From Certhia americana (taxonomy: Eukaryota; Chordata; Aves; Passeriformes; Certhiidae): a stretch of DNA of 64,000 nt. The translations under genes were made by a program, and so were the position numbers. Numbering within the stretch: position 1 is the stretch's first letter; each line of letters opens with the position of its first letter. The stretch is taken from assembly GCA_018697195.1 (NCBI GenBank), contig CM031864.1:23127942-23191941 (forward strand), written 5' to 3'. This document shows positions 13,101 through 28,700 of this stretch, one piece after another. The notes beneath the pieces were generated by a model, which saw only the letters and a program-made list of their open reading frames with translations, ran no database searches and was not told the origin of the DNA.

Positions 13101-16100
13101 AAAGTGAAACAGGACAAGTTCCTTCCTTTTGGAATGCTGCTTCCAAAACCCCACTCCAATACTCCTGAACCATTGCCACAGACTCAATAAATTCCAGACA
13201 CAACTGGGAGCAAGGTTTGGAAACACTTCAGCAGATGAACCACTTTCTGAGAACTGAAACCTTTGCTTCAAAAACACATTATATGCAAGCTGACTCACAG
13301 GAGGCCTGATGTTAGAGCCTCCTTCTCTCTTTTTCAGACTCAGTCCAAAGAGAGAAAACTTGGAGAGAGAGAAAGGTTGGTGTAATGATCAGGATACAAA
13401 TAAACAAAACATACAGGAAACATTGGTATGCATCTGCACAGATACGAGAATAAAAAATTAGCATTCATTCAAAGCTGCTTCTGCTTTCTGACAGGTAATA
13501 ATGATTGTTAATGGGACTGACATTTCCACTGTACAATCAAAACATATTCTTCAAAACCAATTGCATAATTAACATTACTTACACACAATTCACATCAAAT
13601 AACATCAAATTAGAAAGACTTATGGGGCTAGTGAATAGCATCCTGAAAAGCATCTTGTCCAGGTGTTGACTGAGCCCTGGTAACACTTGCAGGGCTCTGC
13701 TGGGTTCTCCTCTCAGTCAGGCAAGCACTCAGTGTGTTCTCCCACTGCAAAGAGTAAAAGGCTGCACATGTGAACACAGGACTCACAGGGCTGCTTTCCT
13801 TCCTGCACATTTTCCTGACAAGGACAGTGTCTGATTAGCCATACAGGAGCCATGTTCCTGCACTGTAATGCACATGGAACAGCAGGAGAGGCAGGAGCAA
13901 GGTCCAGATCTTTACCCACCTGATTAATGGCTTGGGTGTTGCCCAAGATTGGGCAAGACTATAAAGAAGTTCAGATTCTTAATTTCGTTATATCTTTATT
14001 AAATCAGACACTTGATGCAAATTCTGTTTTTCCTCTCAATAAGCTTCTCCCTCATTTTCCAGAACAGATACTGATCTGTGCACATATGTTTCCAGAAACA
14101 CTGCACCTACTACATATAAACATGTCAGCTGTGTCCTCTTGGCCAGCCAGACTGGAGTTAACCGTGTGGCCTCTTTGCTGAACTAGATACATGATGGCCT
14201 GCAACAGCTCCCCAAAGAAACAGTCAGGGAACAAGCCTAATTATTTTTAATGTGATGTTTAGTCATTACATAAACATCATTTTGAGCTGTAGTGCCCAAA
14301 ACACAAACTTGGGAGGTGCCTTCCCAACCTAGAGATTGTATGGCTGGGAGGAGCCTTGACAACAACCCAATCATTTCCTGTTCTTGTCTTAGGAGAAACT
14401 TGACATATTTTTAGGGGTTGCAGTGGGAGAAGGAGGGGGACAGGAGGCTGCTATCAAGTAGTTGTTAAAAACATGCTAAATAAAAGGTCTAGATAAAAAA
14501 AAAAGAACTTTCTTCTACAGTCTTTGATGTTGCCAAACATTGATTGTGAATTGAACAAGAAAAAAAATAAAGCAAGCTGAAAATGTGCTGTCAGGACTTT
14601 TATAACACCAAGCTTTTTTATGATTTTTTAATGTTCCAATGACAGATATATGAAAATGAGTGCAAAACGCAAAGAAGAAAGAAAATAAAACCTCAGTGTA
14701 GAAATTGCATAGACAAAGAAGAAAGTATAATTTCCTAGGACTGACGACAGCTTAAGCACGGAGTAACTTTCAGGAGAATTATTTTTGCAAAATACCAGTA
14801 TGTTTCACATGCTTTGGTTTCTAATATGTCATTGTTAAATCAAAGAGTACTTTTTCTTTTTCCCTAGGCATGTAGAAGAGTTAAGAAATATGAAAAAATC
14901 GTAACACTACCACTAAGGCTTTAAAAAAAGAAAATAAAGTTACTTGTTTATACTATTCATCTAGATCACACCAACAGATAAAATAGCCTCCAGGTTTCCA
15001 GGACAGTACATCAGCGTGCACAAAATATGGTAATTAAATCTTGCATCAAAGTTTATGTAAAGTTTAATTATATCTGGCATTTCAGTTTATCACTTTTTGA
15101 GGATTTGTGCAGGAGATAGGTGGTATGCAAGTCATATCTTCCTACTGAATCTGAGCAGGACTAAATTGCACTCCCTTTGCTCTTTGTTTCCACTTCTCAT
15201 TTTGCATATCAGACACTAAACAGCTCAAGCCAAATTTTAGGAAAATTGCATACTTTTAGAGCTTATCTCCAGAATGTTTTTCCAGTCTACCTATAGTGGA
15301 ATAATCCCTGTGTGGATCACTAAAGAATAAAGGAAATTAATTAGGATTCCTAAATACAAAATTACTTAGGATTTTGTTATTTAAAATATTGCATTTATAT
15401 CACAGAAATAGATCTAAACATATTTTTTTGCTTGGACTTCAACAATTCACCTTCCCAAAAAGAAATATCCCATGCATCTGACCTCAAGCTCTCACCGGAA
15501 AAAACTTGCAAATAAGACATAAGTAGGTTGCCAATCTCCCATCTCCTGGATATTGGGAATGAGAAATAGCTAGAGTACATCACAAGTGTATTTCTCAAAC
15601 ATTTCTAAAATAAGTAGTATTTATATAAATTACAGAAAAGAAATTCTCAATAAGGTAAAACTGAGGAAATTGAAAGAGGTCCACGCTACTATGAACAAAC
15701 TTTCCTACTACTGGTTCCTGAGTTTTAAACTGTCAAGGAAAACAAAATACTGAAATCTGTGGCCCAAGTTTACCTTCCTCAAAACTATCATTTAGTCTGT
15801 TTAACTGAAAAACCTTTTAAAACTTCAAGTAATTTTGATTTTTACTGCCTGTGAAATACACTCTTACATACCTGTCAGCACTCCAGGCTACCTGAAAAAT
15901 TTGGTGTAACAGCCCAGCCATAACAGTCACTTCATATCAGAACTGGATATTTCCAAAGTGATTGAAGAGGCTAAAATACAGTCTAAGCCCAGAATGAAGC
16001 TAGCACAGTGACACCTCAGTTTTTCCCACTTTCATTTGTGTTGTCTTGTATTTGAATTTTTTACATGAAAATAACTCCAAGGGGAACATTCTCCATAATA

Positions 16101-19100
16101 TATTTGTTGGCTGCCAAAACAATAATTCTGAAAATCCTGGGATGAAAAGTATATAAATTCCAGAAGCAGTTTCTTGTAGTAACTGTCATAGGTTTCTGTG
16201 TGGTAAAAACTAGCTTAGAAGTACTTAAGATCCACCTTTTGATTATGTGCTGTATGTTTCTCTTCCATGGCATTTCTCTTGCTTTGGGAAGCCTGGATGG
16301 ATGGTCCAGTGGAAGTCTGTGATGGATCTCCCTGCCCAGGAGAGTCCCCTGCAGTAAAGGTCAGTCCTGTCCCCCAGATCCCCACAAGTCTTTGTGATCA
16401 GCAGCACTGTCCACACTCTTCACCATGACTTTGGTGAGCAGTCATCTTTCTCTGGTCTTTGGGAAGGGAACTTTATCCCATCCTGGCTCCAGATCAAGCC
16501 TTCCTTCCAGGAATCATTTTTCAAAACAGAAGTAACTCCTTATGGATTCCCAGAAGAAAGAAGACAGGTGGGCTGGAACACAGCACGGAGAGACTCAAAA
16601 AGGTTGAAGCAAGCTGGATCAGCACTGGAATGAGCAAAGGACTTAGTGCAGGCTCATTGAGCTGGTCTCTGTGAGAGCACTGCAAAGATTCAGTAGTTAA
16701 TTATGTTGAGGCAGCCTGCCCAGGGCTCTGTGCTGTGACAGGAGGCAGAAGGACCTGCTCAGTGCTCTGGGGTTGATCTGTCTCATAACCACCAACCACT
16801 TCACCTCCTCTCCTCCCCTCATGAATCTGTCTTGCTCATTATGAGCGTGGGTTTTTTAGTGGCAGGCAATGATTTTTGCATAGGTGAAATCCTTGATGTG
16901 CTGCAGTCAACAGTATCTCCAAAACAAATCTCCAAGCTCTGGGCATTTCAAGTTTTAATTCTATGCATTCATAAACCGTTTAGCATGGTGAGGGCCCTAC
17001 TTCAGTTTCTAGGGGCAAACAAATTATAGCTATAAAGGATTTGTTAAATCATAATTTTAAAGAAAAGCAATGGAATCTTTCAGAGGTATGAGGGTGTGTT
17101 TATTTAGCCATATATTTGATTAAATCCCAGTTACCATAGAGAGGAAAGCAATATTTTACTCATAAAAAAAAGTAGAATGAAAAATAGCCATAACGTTTTT
17201 TCCTTTATCCCCTGACAAGGCACATGTCAGACAGACCAACAGCATTTATTGGAACCCAGACAATGTCAGGCATTAGGAAGAAGGAGGAAAGAGGCTAAGA
17301 AGAAGGAAGAAAGAAAAGCAGATCACAAGTTTGGACAACATTTGAATAGTTTGGAATTGCTTTGAATACTGTGCTCTGAGCTGTTGAGGTATGACAAATT
17401 TGGGCTTTGTTTTAAACTGGCGTAGTCTGCTGTTACTGAGAATGCTTTTAATATTTCAACTCGAAGATATCCTTTAGGGTGACATATTGCAAACATGCTT
17501 TCTGTTTTGTTTTCAATTTTGCTTTGTTGTTGGAGTTGCAATGTAAATATGCACCATATTTTCCTCTGCATATTTCTCATTATATTCATTTTAAAGTCTT
17601 CTCTGTGCAGTATCTTCTTCCAGCACCAGAGCATACAGGAATATATTGTCTCTATTCCGAGTTTGGCAGTGAAAATATTCTTAGTGGTTTAACTGTACAA
17701 GGGCAGAAATTGTGATGGTGGGCAACAGCATCTGAAATTCATTAGCAAACATCTGAGATGACTTCCTGAGTGGGCCACAATGAAGTGTGGAATGAGCAAG
17801 TGATCTGCAGGGGTGGCAGAGGGGAAGAATTCCCATATGTATGATAAAGGCAAAGAAAAATTGCACGTTTGTTAATACAAACGTTTTCTTCACCCTGACC
17901 CTGGTTTCTTCCATGCAAGTCTCTTTTCCCCCTTTACTTAACGTGAGAATTAAGAAACCCAGGATTCCTTTAACAACTATTGCTCCATTTCACTCAGCTA
18001 TGAATTTCAACAAGTTCAGTACCATGATACGTGCTTCCAGGAAAACCTTGCTTCCTTATTTCTCTTCAATTCACTCTTAATTCACCCACTCAGCACTAAC
18101 CTGTGCCATCCCATTTGAAATCCAAAGATGAATTCATGATTACGACACAGTGGCTACCAGAAGCAAAAAGCAGAAGAGAGCTCTGTAAGAAAGGAAACTG
18201 ATACTATATTATGGTTTTATGACATGTTTTTTTCTAAATCATGCTCTTTAGTCTGCAACATTCTTCAATAGCTGTTATGTTTCCATAGTAACTCCAAGTA
18301 CTTGCTGTGGCCGACTGTGCCAGGGTCTGTACAGAACAGAAATGGTCCTTGCTGTTAATTCAAAAAAGTTCTAAGAGAGGTGCACAAATGATTGGGAGAA
18401 AAAATACAGATTTTTGATACACAAGGTAGTATGTGATATCACTATATGAGCAGCCCCAAAACTGGCACATTTATTATAGATAATCACAGGGAAGGAGAAG
18501 TTTATTGAAGGATGGAGCCTAATACTGAAAAATTTTGTGTTATGCCTGTTAAAACTTATCAGCAGTTGAGGGTTTCTACAATTCTGCAAAACTTCATATC
18601 ACTATGACCAAGAAAAAAAAAATCAAATAATTACTCTACCACACGTTCTATAATTTGTAATTAGATATTACATTGACTTTAGGTGTTGAAATGAGGTGTT
18701 ATTTTTGTTCTAGAGCACTTGTCATTGCTTTCCTGAATTTAAATTTGAGTATAAAATATCTGTCATTAAATTTTTAAACATCCTTAAATTATTAAATTTC
18801 AAAACAAAGCAAGACTGAATTAACTGCTAAAAAAACCCCAAAAACCCCAAGCATTAATTCAACCTGTCAGTTTAGAATTGTCAAATGCATCACTCTAGGC
18901 AGCAGTGGTTTTGCCATTTTCCTGTTCATCTTTAATACCTTCTTTGAGTAATGTTCAACTATATTTTTTGTTTTATTTTATTTTCTAGGAGAGACAAACT
19001 CATCTTTTATCTTAAATTTATGGGTGCCAATCAAACACATCTCATTGCTCAGGCATGGTATAGGCAGAGAGGGGTTTTCTGCATCCCGCTGCTAAATTCA

Positions 19101-22100
19101 GCAAATGACAATGTGTTGCATGGCTCAGGCTGAAATACTATTCATATATTTGTTTCTGTATTTCCTGGTCCAATTCTACTGCTATGTAGATAGTAACCAC
19201 ACTTCCATTTTTCTGAAGGTTGTGTTAGAATAACCACTTTAACTTCCTGTGAAAATCAACGCTGTCTTTAGTATCTGAGATTTGCACTGGAGATAAGATC
19301 TGTTTTCCAAGAAATTTTTTGAGATGCTCTCATCCCTAAAGAAGCTCTTTTAATTTTTTTGGTGAATATTAGGGAAGCTAATCACCCCCTGCTAGCAGGT
19401 AGTTAATTTTTATTTACAAAATCATTGGTTAGACACAGAATGTGGTGGGATTTTATGTTGTTGAGTTGGGTGGAGTTTTTTTCCAAATATACACATTTTG
19501 AGAATTGAAAGCACAAAGTTTTTTCTAGATTCTGACTGCTGTCAGAATATTTGAGCAACTGTTCAGATGTGCCAGTCAGGCTTTTGGAGGAAAACTGGCC
19601 ACGTTCTCCCACAGTTGTCATGTATCTGTCACACTGACACCAGCTAGAAAAATCAAATTGGGACCATTCTGTTATGAGCTGTGAACACCCTTTGCAACAG
19701 TGTCATTTGCATCAGAACGGCGGCTATTGTTTTCAAATGTCAATATTCATTTTAAATGGAACGAGAAAGGCAAAGCAATCTTTTGTTGAGAGTTAGCCCA
19801 TTCATGAGTACAGAAAAACACAGACTGAGCCACAAAGATCAGATGGGATTTCGATCCTTCAAGGGCTTCCATGTGCCTTCCACCAAGACATTGTGGGTAG
19901 ATATAGCTTTTACAAACTACCTTATATTCTTTCAAAACACTAGCTAGCCAAAAGGCATAAAGAGACATCTACAAGGATTTACAGTCCAGGAAAATTTTTA
20001 TAGTCACTAATTTAATTTTTAAAGTGGCAAGTACAGCTAAAAGTCTCTCTGATGCTGGTCCTTTCAAATACTCATCCTCACAATCTATGTGTTTAGAAAA
20101 CAAACAATTCTGTAAGCTATTCATTCTTCCAGCACTTAAGGAAGTGTTTTTATCTCCTGATGAGAAAAAGGACATTTTAAAAAAAATTGTTTCAATAACT
20201 TGACACACAGGAACAAAATACAAAGTAATTCTCTCAAACCAGAGGATACACTGAATCATTTAAGAACTCTGCAGCAGAATTTGCTTCTTCGCAAACTGCT
20301 TAGGCATATTTCTATGACAGTGATTTTTCTGTAATCTTTCCACTGGAATTCCAAGATATGGATGGTAGATTTCTAACATTTTTTAGTGTCTGGTTGTGGT
20401 GGTGCTTCTTTATCACCACAATACTGACACACTAAGAAGTGTGAAATACTTGCTTGTACTATTTTCCTTCCATTTCTTAAATTCAAACAGCTTTTCACTA
20501 CAACATATTCTAATAATATGTTCTCACACCTATTCTTATATTGTTTCATGTATTTTAAACATTATTTTACCCATCCTGTTTGAAGTCCTACACTGCAGCA
20601 AAACACCCAGGTTCCCTAACACATGACTGAATAACAGAGAAGTATGTATATTATATATATGCAATATCAGGCTGTATTTGACACATAGAAATTGTTTTCA
20701 TGATCTCATTTGAAACTGGGAACTACCTGAAGATTGACCAATGGTGGAACTTGAAAGTTTTGGAAGTAAGCTGCACATCATGTGAGGGGAAAATGAAGTT
20801 AGGTGGACTTAAAGAATTGAGTCACGTGAACAAAATGAGAATGAAAAACATTTAACAGCACATTGAGCAGACATAAACATGAACAGAATTGAAAAGGATA
20901 GTGACACAATTAAATATTTTAATTATATGTTCTCATTGTGTGATTAAATCAAAAAAGAGAAATCTCAGGTAAGGAAAACACAGCACGATTTGACTATCAC
21001 CTAAATCTGCAGATCACAAAGAAATGATGATAAAACAATTACTGCATAAGTGACAAAGTTTAATTTTGTTCACAGTTATTGAAAAGGAGGAAAGGAACAA
21101 CATGGTGAAAACACTAAGGGGTTCAGTCATCTTACACATGAACTAAAATCCAGACAACAATTAGATCATGTCAGAATAGCTAAAGGTATTCACGGTCTGC
21201 ATGGGGGGAAACAGGAGTGAAGATGAAAGAGTGAGAAGATGGATCTGCATGTCATCTGCAAAGCAATTGTAGAAAGACAGATTCCCTGGTTTATGAAAAG
21301 GGCTTAGACAGCACAAAATCAAGGAGTCCTGAGAGGAAAAGATTTAAAGGAAGGACACCTGCCACTTTCAGAAGGATAATACCACCAGTCATGGGATTTT
21401 GCTTGGATGAAATAAAGACTTTGGCAAAGGTTTTGTCAATTATGGTTAAGGCATAAAGCGTACTGGAGAAGAACTAGGATGAAATAGATGTGTTGTTCTT
21501 GTCTTTTCTAAAAAGAACAAACACTTCTGGGTATCTTTCTGCACAAAAAACTAGTCATTCTCACTGTCTGCCTCTCAGGTTCCCTAATCCCACAGCATTA
21601 TATTGGAAGTTTGAGAATCCAAGACTGATTTTTATTCAATCAAATGATTTTGGAGTTCATTTATGATGAAAACCAAATTCTCACTCTGAACTTGGCATTA
21701 TTTCCAATGGGATCTGTGTATAGATGTGACAAAGTATACCCAAAGACTTTTACTGCAGATTTTAATTCCTAATACCATTCATGTGCTCATTTGCAGGTCT
21801 AGACCTATAATAGTTAGCTTGAACAGCTGTGTTTTATACTTGGAGTAGGTTTGAATGAAAGTTTAAAAGCTTGTGTGTAATTATTGTATATGTCCAATTA
21901 ATCTTCATTCCGCAAAATCAAGGTTTTCCCTTCTTTTTTTGCTACATCTCAGTTCCTATGCTTGCTTTGGACTGCAATCCTGGCTCACACTTCAAGTTAA
22001 CAAGGCTGTGGTACTGCCTAATAATCCCTAACATGTTTAAACAGATGTTTATAGCTGCTGGTTTTAAACTAAGCTCTTGTTTTAATTCAAGGTTGCTTGT

Positions 22101-25100
22101 TAAACCTGAGTATGACACAAGGTTTCTGGTGATAAAGTGGGATTTTTTGCTATATTTGATGGATGATATATGAATGCCAACACCTGAAGCATCTCAAACT
22201 CTTCAATATAAATGACAAGTACAGTGGTATGGGACTTAAGTCTCATAACAATACAGCAGAATAATTTTATCTCAAATTGGGAAAAAACATCTAAAAGGAA
22301 CATTATCTGACTGAGGTTTCCATGGAACAAGGTATTTTGTGATAAATTTTGAAGGAGGCATATTTAAAAATCCAGGTCTGGATTTATAAAATCCATACGA
22401 ACTGGCTTATTCCAAAGGGGCCAACAGAAGAGTTTTGTAACTCCTCATTTATTTCATCAGATTGCTCTGCAGATGGCGGTAAAATTTATTTTCTATTTAA
22501 AGAGTGTCTGGCCTCATCTTAATCAAGGAAATATACTTTCCAACTTAACCAAAAACTTGGCAAAGACAGAGTTCTGCACTGGCACCAAGTAATCCCATAC
22601 AAAAAGCCTGTCTCCCATCTTACTTGTTTTGCTGTGCCAGAAATATTTTTAAAAGACCACAAAGTAGACCTTTCATATTCTACTGTGAAATATTCACACT
22701 CACTTTAAACACACACATGCTCTCAAGATCCCAGCAATTGGCTCAGCCTGGCCTGCACCACATGAAATAGGTGTTTCCCTTCCTGACAAACTGGTCTGTG
22801 GGAAGTCAGAGCATCTCCAGGCTGTCAGGACTGGTGCAGAGAAGCACAGCTGGATAACTGCCTGCTCACACCTTGTGGTGTGAATGGGAAATGCTCTGAG
22901 AGGAAACCAAAGTCTTCCAGAGCAAATCCACACAACTTTCCCATGCAGCTGTAGAGTCATTTTTCCATAGAGGAGAGAAAGAAAAGGGCTTTCCCAGGAG
23001 ATTGGAAAATCTGAGCTATCAGCACAGGTGTCAGAGAATCCAAGGCAAAGGATGGGAAGATAAAAGTGGAGGGAGACTACAGTTAACTTTAAGATGAGGA
23101 CAGAGCCACTAGGACAAAGCACCCCATTTCCAACATCAAGTGATGGTGGACAGCAAATCTGAAACGTTTCCATGGAGCTCTGGGGCAGGAATAGGCTGCA
23201 GACAGGATAAAATCTGCAAAAATGGCATTATCAGAAAGGTAAGTTCTTACTGCATTTCCACGCTAATACTTGACTGCCTTTTCCTGGGAGTTCCTCTGGA
23301 GACAATGGCCACAGGAGTATGCAGGTGACACTCAGGCTTGGAGCATTTGCTTCTTAGCTGTTTTATCAGTGCCAAGTGGTTTGAAAAAATGTACTTTTCC
23401 TTACTTGCACTTACAAGCTATTCCTGTGGCTATGAATCCAGGACATTTATCGTTCAAATATTTGAGTAAGGTGCAAATCTACTCATGACTTGTCATCACT
23501 TGGAGGGAGCTACCACCACTCTTATTTGTTCAGCTCTCACTTCGCAAAACATTTTCACAGTAAAAGTTAATGACAACTTCATGTATCTTCTTAAGATTGA
23601 AAATTAGGTTGTAAGCTAAGAATTAAGATCTTGGAAGACTCTGAAACATTTCTGGTGACTCTCCAAAAGAATACTTAACTGTGTTAATTCATCTGCTCAG
23701 CAGTTCAGCTACATATCCTAATCAGGTGGTTCTTGGCTTTAAATGGATAAAAGCTTCTTCATTAAATAATAGAAAATATCTCAGAAATAATTTGTCAAGT
23801 CATTCAAAGAATACAGCTATAGATAAGATAGTATTTCCTCACCTCCAGAATTGTTTCAAAGGTATATTTACAACTGAAACATACACAGCAGGAAAATCTT
23901 TATCCTATAAAGTTTTCTAGCTCCAAACCTGCTGCTTGGAGTGAAATTCGAGAGAGAATCAAGGCAGATCTCTGAGGAGGTAATCATAGGAGCACATATT
24001 GAACTTCTGGGAGCATGAATATGCATAGCTCAGTAAGGGCAAATGACAATGGCCTATTCTATGCTACTGAAATGGGTGTATATGCTCATTCTTTCCTCAA
24101 AAAAACCCCAAAACTGAATTCACAAAAAAAAAAAAAAATTAACAACTAAATATTTACATCCCTTTACTAAAGTAGGTTTCATCTTGAACTTTGGCATTGA
24201 ATGTATTTAGATTTGAGGAGTCTTGTCAGGTTTCACTACTGTAGAATGGTAGCTTCTCCTATATTAATAGCAGGGGCATAGTTACAAACAGAACATAAAT
24301 GCACATTTCAAATTACATTCACTAAATTTTATCATGTAAGAGGAAGGGAGGAAGCAAGCTGAGGTTAACACCACAGATCATAAGTTACTTTGAAATTTCA
24401 TTGCTAAATTATTTTATAATGTACAAAATGTTTACTTGACTTGAATGCTGAGTAATTATTTGCCAGTACCAGGCAGATATTGGCACGGCTTCTCTTACTC
24501 AGTTGCTAAACAAAATGCAAAATGATAACCCTTAAGACAAAACCAGGATTACAGCTGGGACTACTCTTTTGTTAAAAGTCTGTATAATTTTAATTCTACT
24601 TGGTTTAAAACAACTTGAGAGATATAGATGATTATGCCTGAGGCAGCAGAGAATCACAAACCTTGCTGTAAGGGTACTACTGCAATACACCAGCCAGGCT
24701 TCAGTGGGACTGTTTATCATCAAATATACATGAAAGACCAGGACCCCTACTTGACTAGACATGACAATTTAACTTTGCCTTTTCCACTGCAGTGACATGA
24801 TCATAAACATATTATCAAGTCCTGCAGTCTGATCAACAACATATGTAAAATTAAGAGTTGACAAGTTTTAGCAGGTAGCAGAGCCTTATATATTTTCTGC
24901 CTATTTTTAATTTCCAAAAATCTTCCAGGTAAGTCTTTTTTAAAGGCTTCCGAAACCACTCTTATTTTTCTCTTCTGTTCTTGCAGCTAGTACCAGTGTT
25001 GTGAAAAAACAGGATTCAGTTGTGGTTTCTTTCAGGACAATTTGCCTTGCCTTTTTCATTTGCCTTTTTTTAATTATTATTTTGTACTGAAAATAAATCC

Positions 25101-25159
25101 AGGAAACAGGCTGCCTATATTTTTATTCACAACTTGAATGACAACAAGCCTTTCTGTGG

Positions 25160-25745
25160 CAAGGAAAGTGAACAGGATGCTGGGGTGGCATCAACAAGGG
25201 CATCAGAGATAAAGAAGGCATGATCCCACTCTGCTCTGTGCTTGCCAGGCCACAGCCGGGATGCTGTGTTCAGCTTTGCTCCCCACTATAAAAAAAGATG
25301 GGGATAGGCTGGGCAGGCTCTTGAGAAGGGCAACAAAGGTGATCCAAGGATAGGAAGCTTCCCATAAGGAAAGGCTGAGATGCCTGTGTTTATTCAGCCT
25401 TCAGAAAAGAAGGTTTAGGGAAGACCTTGTGTCACCATGTTCCAGCATTTAAAAGACTACACGATTTGACTACAAGAAGTTGGAGACTCCCTTTTTACAA
25501 GGAGTCACATGGAAAAGAGGAGGGGTAATAGGTACAAGTTACTCCTGGGTCAATTCCAATTAGACACAAGAGGAGTATTTTTCACAATGAGAGCAATCAG
25601 CCATTGGAATTATCTCCCTAGAGAAGTGGTGATTCCGCAACAAAGATTTTGGCTGGGTCATCTTTTCTTGGCTTTTGCCAAAAACATCTGGACCACATGA
25701 CACTTCAGGTCCCTTCCAACTGGGTCTTCCATGGTTCTATGAAAA
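25160..25745 (+). mobile_element. CR1 LINE 3' fragment, plus orientation
   Basis: This block reads like the 3' part of an avian CR1 retrotransposon on the plus strand. Recognisable stretches include the GCCAGGCCACA-type segment, the run encoding a degraded version of the ORF2 C-terminus (readable at 25,509-25,640, around N-Y-L-P-R-E-V-V), and the classical 3' tail in which GGTCCCTTCCAAC is followed by a GGTTCTATG-type end near 25,742. CR1 elements are 5'-truncated non-LTR retrotransposons without target-site duplications. This copy has frame breaks and no complete ORF, so it is an inactive fossil. The 5' boundary is approximate. Confidence 0.85.
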
Positions 25746-28700
25746 TAAATTAACAATAAGCCACGGCAGGCAATGCACCTGCTATTTGAGAATTGACTCC
25801 ATTGGCTTTGTGAAGTGTAACATACCAATTAATGTGTCCTTTCCCTTTGGGTGCAATTATATTTCAAAAGCCATTTCCTGGAGTTGCTGGTACAGCTTCT
25901 CTTTGGTGAAAAGTTTTCCTGTCTTCCATAGATTACACTGATATTTTTCTGGAACTGTATACTGTGACTGGCAAGTGCTGACGTGAGGATTTACTTGTGC
26001 TATGTCAGGTTCAAAGCTTAATGCTCAAATTGATATGGCTTAACCATGACCACATTATATTGAAACATGAACACCAACCATGCTTTAGTCCAAAGACTAA
26101 GCATCATTCATTCTAAACAGCAAAAATTTAGAAACAGACGTTTCTGATCCCTAGTTCTTCTCCTGGGAGTTCACAGTTATTAGGGTAGGAGCAATAGTGG
26201 TATAGCAATCACATCCATGAGATTTATTGAAGGTCTTAAATCTATTCAGTACCACTGTAAACTGTCTTTTTTTTTCAGTTTAAAAAAAAAAAAAAAAAAA
26301 AAAAGCCAAATCAGAAGACATTCATCTGCAGCATGGTGAAAATAAAGGAAAAGGCCAAGGAGAATGCTTGCTGTCAAAAATTGGGAGCATTTCACCAAAA
26401 ACTTTATTAAGACCTAAAACACAACAGAAAAGGGAAAGATTAACAATGCCTGAGTCATGTAAGTGAATATTTACCTTAACAAATAGCATAAATATCTACT
26501 TTGGTTGCTGAGAAAAAGGATCTTTGATGTAATCACATTGCCTCTCAGATAGCTGGTTTGGGTTTTTTAAACTGGGATTCTTCATGTAGATGTTCCCTAT
26601 CTTTAAAATTTCTATTTGCAACCTTGTATGAACTCCCCCAGTACATTTAAAGAAGTAATTTTTAAACTTGAAAATACCTTGTGTGTACTACAGTTAACTG
26701 AGTATTTGTGAGTTGGACCATAAACAGAGTTTAATGAATGTTTATGCAATTTAAAATTTTCTGGAGTTTGAAAACAAAACTCAGATTTTTCATAAGGAAA
26801 AATAATTACTATTGTGTTATAAAGTACAGGTAGTTAAGTACTAAAGCAGATTAAAAGGTTATGAAATCAACTGTTATAAAAAGGGAGTGATAACTACAGG
26901 CAACTAGGAGAGAATATTGGAATGAAAAGGTGATAATCCAGTTTAAAAAGCCTGGAACAAAACCTGAGAATTGCAATTACTGAATAAAACAGAATTGAGG
27001 GAAAGGGGGAAGGGATAGCCATAAAAACCACATAAATGAGTTTGTCATTTCCTCTAGTGAGTGATGGGGACTCAGACAAAAAATGTTAGGTTTGATCTGT
27101 TTTGCTATACTTTTTCTTCAGAAAAACAAAAACAGAAATCCTGCTGACAGATTCAGGGCACACTTTGCAGCACTAAAAAGTGGTGATTTCTCTCCTAATA
27201 TTCCTTCCCAGTTTGTTCTATTCAGCTATGACTTCTATGACCTCTGTCTACACCTTCCAAAAGGATTCCAGGACACCTAACACAGAACAACAGTCCTAAC
27301 CAAACTCTTTATATACAATTATTAAGTAGCAGAATCACTAAAACTACCTCAAGATTACTTGTCCTTTTTTTTATGCATTGTTATTTTGTATCAGTTTGCT
27401 CCTTCTTACTTCTTTTTCCCTAAATTAACCGTTCCTATCTGTCACTTGTTTGTTCTATGCTTCATTCCTTCTAAAATCTGGCATGATATCTCAATCATTC
27501 ACTTTGACATCAGTAGTCCACAGTGGAAAGCCGCCAGCAGTACTCTTATTATTTAGAGGTATTTCACTTCTTATATCCTAAATTAAATATTTTGGGCTTC
27601 TTCATTAATTTGAAAGGTTTGATACAAGGGAAGTCTACCAACATCTTCACGATACTTTTCTTTCTCTAACCAGAAGCCTGAAAGTCCCTTCTCCCCCATG
27701 CCCCAAAATAGAAATTCTGTCTTCATTTCTATGAAACTATTTTGAAAAAAAACTTAAACGTTTCCACCTTTATTTGCCAGATATTGACTGCTTCAAAACT
27801 TTGTGTTTACTTTAATGACAAATTTGTCTCAGTTCACATTTTTCCTAAAAGACAGAACTCAGATACGCCCGTATTTGGTACTACCAAAATGAATGAATCA
27901 TAGATGAAATGAAGTTACCATTTTATCCTTATTATTTTTAGGTTTTCCCAGTTGTTAGCAGTTACGGAGAAGATTACAGTGGTCCCAGACCTCATGATCT
28001 GCCATGAGCTTTTATTTGTGATTCTCAAGCTCTCTGCAGCAAAAAGAAAGAGTGCATGTTGTAGCTCCCCTGCACATTAGGAGTTCTGTAAGCTGAGTCA
28101 GGTTTGTGCAGAGATCATCTCCCAAGGAGCTTGGATGGGACAGGAATGAAGGGTGACAGAACACTGCTGTCCATGGCATGACAAACAGCATTAGTGAACA
28201 GCAGTGTTCCAGCCACAATGCCCTAACCAGGTATAATCTGTTTAGAGCAGCAACTCAAAAACACTCAGATAGTGTGGTTACACTTCATAAAACCCATTCA
28301 GTTCCAAATAATACAATAGGGTATACAATATTCAATATTTCATTTCAATTAATTATATTAGTATTTTCCTGCTCCATACAATTATGAACTTCAGTCACCT
28401 TAGTGCAGATACCTTAGAATTCCATATATTCTGTAACAACAACCCTCATAATCTAACATACATCACGTGTCAAAGCTAGTATGATTCATTCTTTTAGTCT
28501 GTATTATAGAAATACTCTTCCTACCCATACTGCAATAACTTAAAACATAATGGAGAATTTAGGGGGTTTCTCCCCACCCAAAGTGAGCAAAAATATGGAA
28601 ATAAAACTTGACAGTCTGCAGTGGTTGCATTTTCAAGTTTGAGTTTGTCTTGCACAAGAGATGGTTCTCCAAGGTGCTGTGCAGTATAAAACCAGCTCCT

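Larger units (their letters stand above)
5538..25150. other. Long AT-rich gene-free interval
   Basis: About 19.6 kb with only chance ORFs, the longest 103 codons. No conserved peptide, tRNA-like fold or recognisable transposon coding sequence was seen. It holds scattered homopolymers (poly-C/poly-A at 8366-8388, poly-A at 10121-10142, poly-A at 24124-24138), a hairpin at 6051-6079, a 20-bp palindrome at 6132-6151 and a 9-bp-stem hairpin at 10631-10652. By position it is part of the spacer downstream of LHX9. Confidence 0.6.

Noticed and set aside
22700..23173. 157-codon minus-strand open frame in the intergenic interval
   Set aside because: No domain, low-complexity-free but unfamiliar peptide, no promoter or polyA context and no splice signals that extend it. 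Best read as a chance ORF in a slightly GC-richer stretch.
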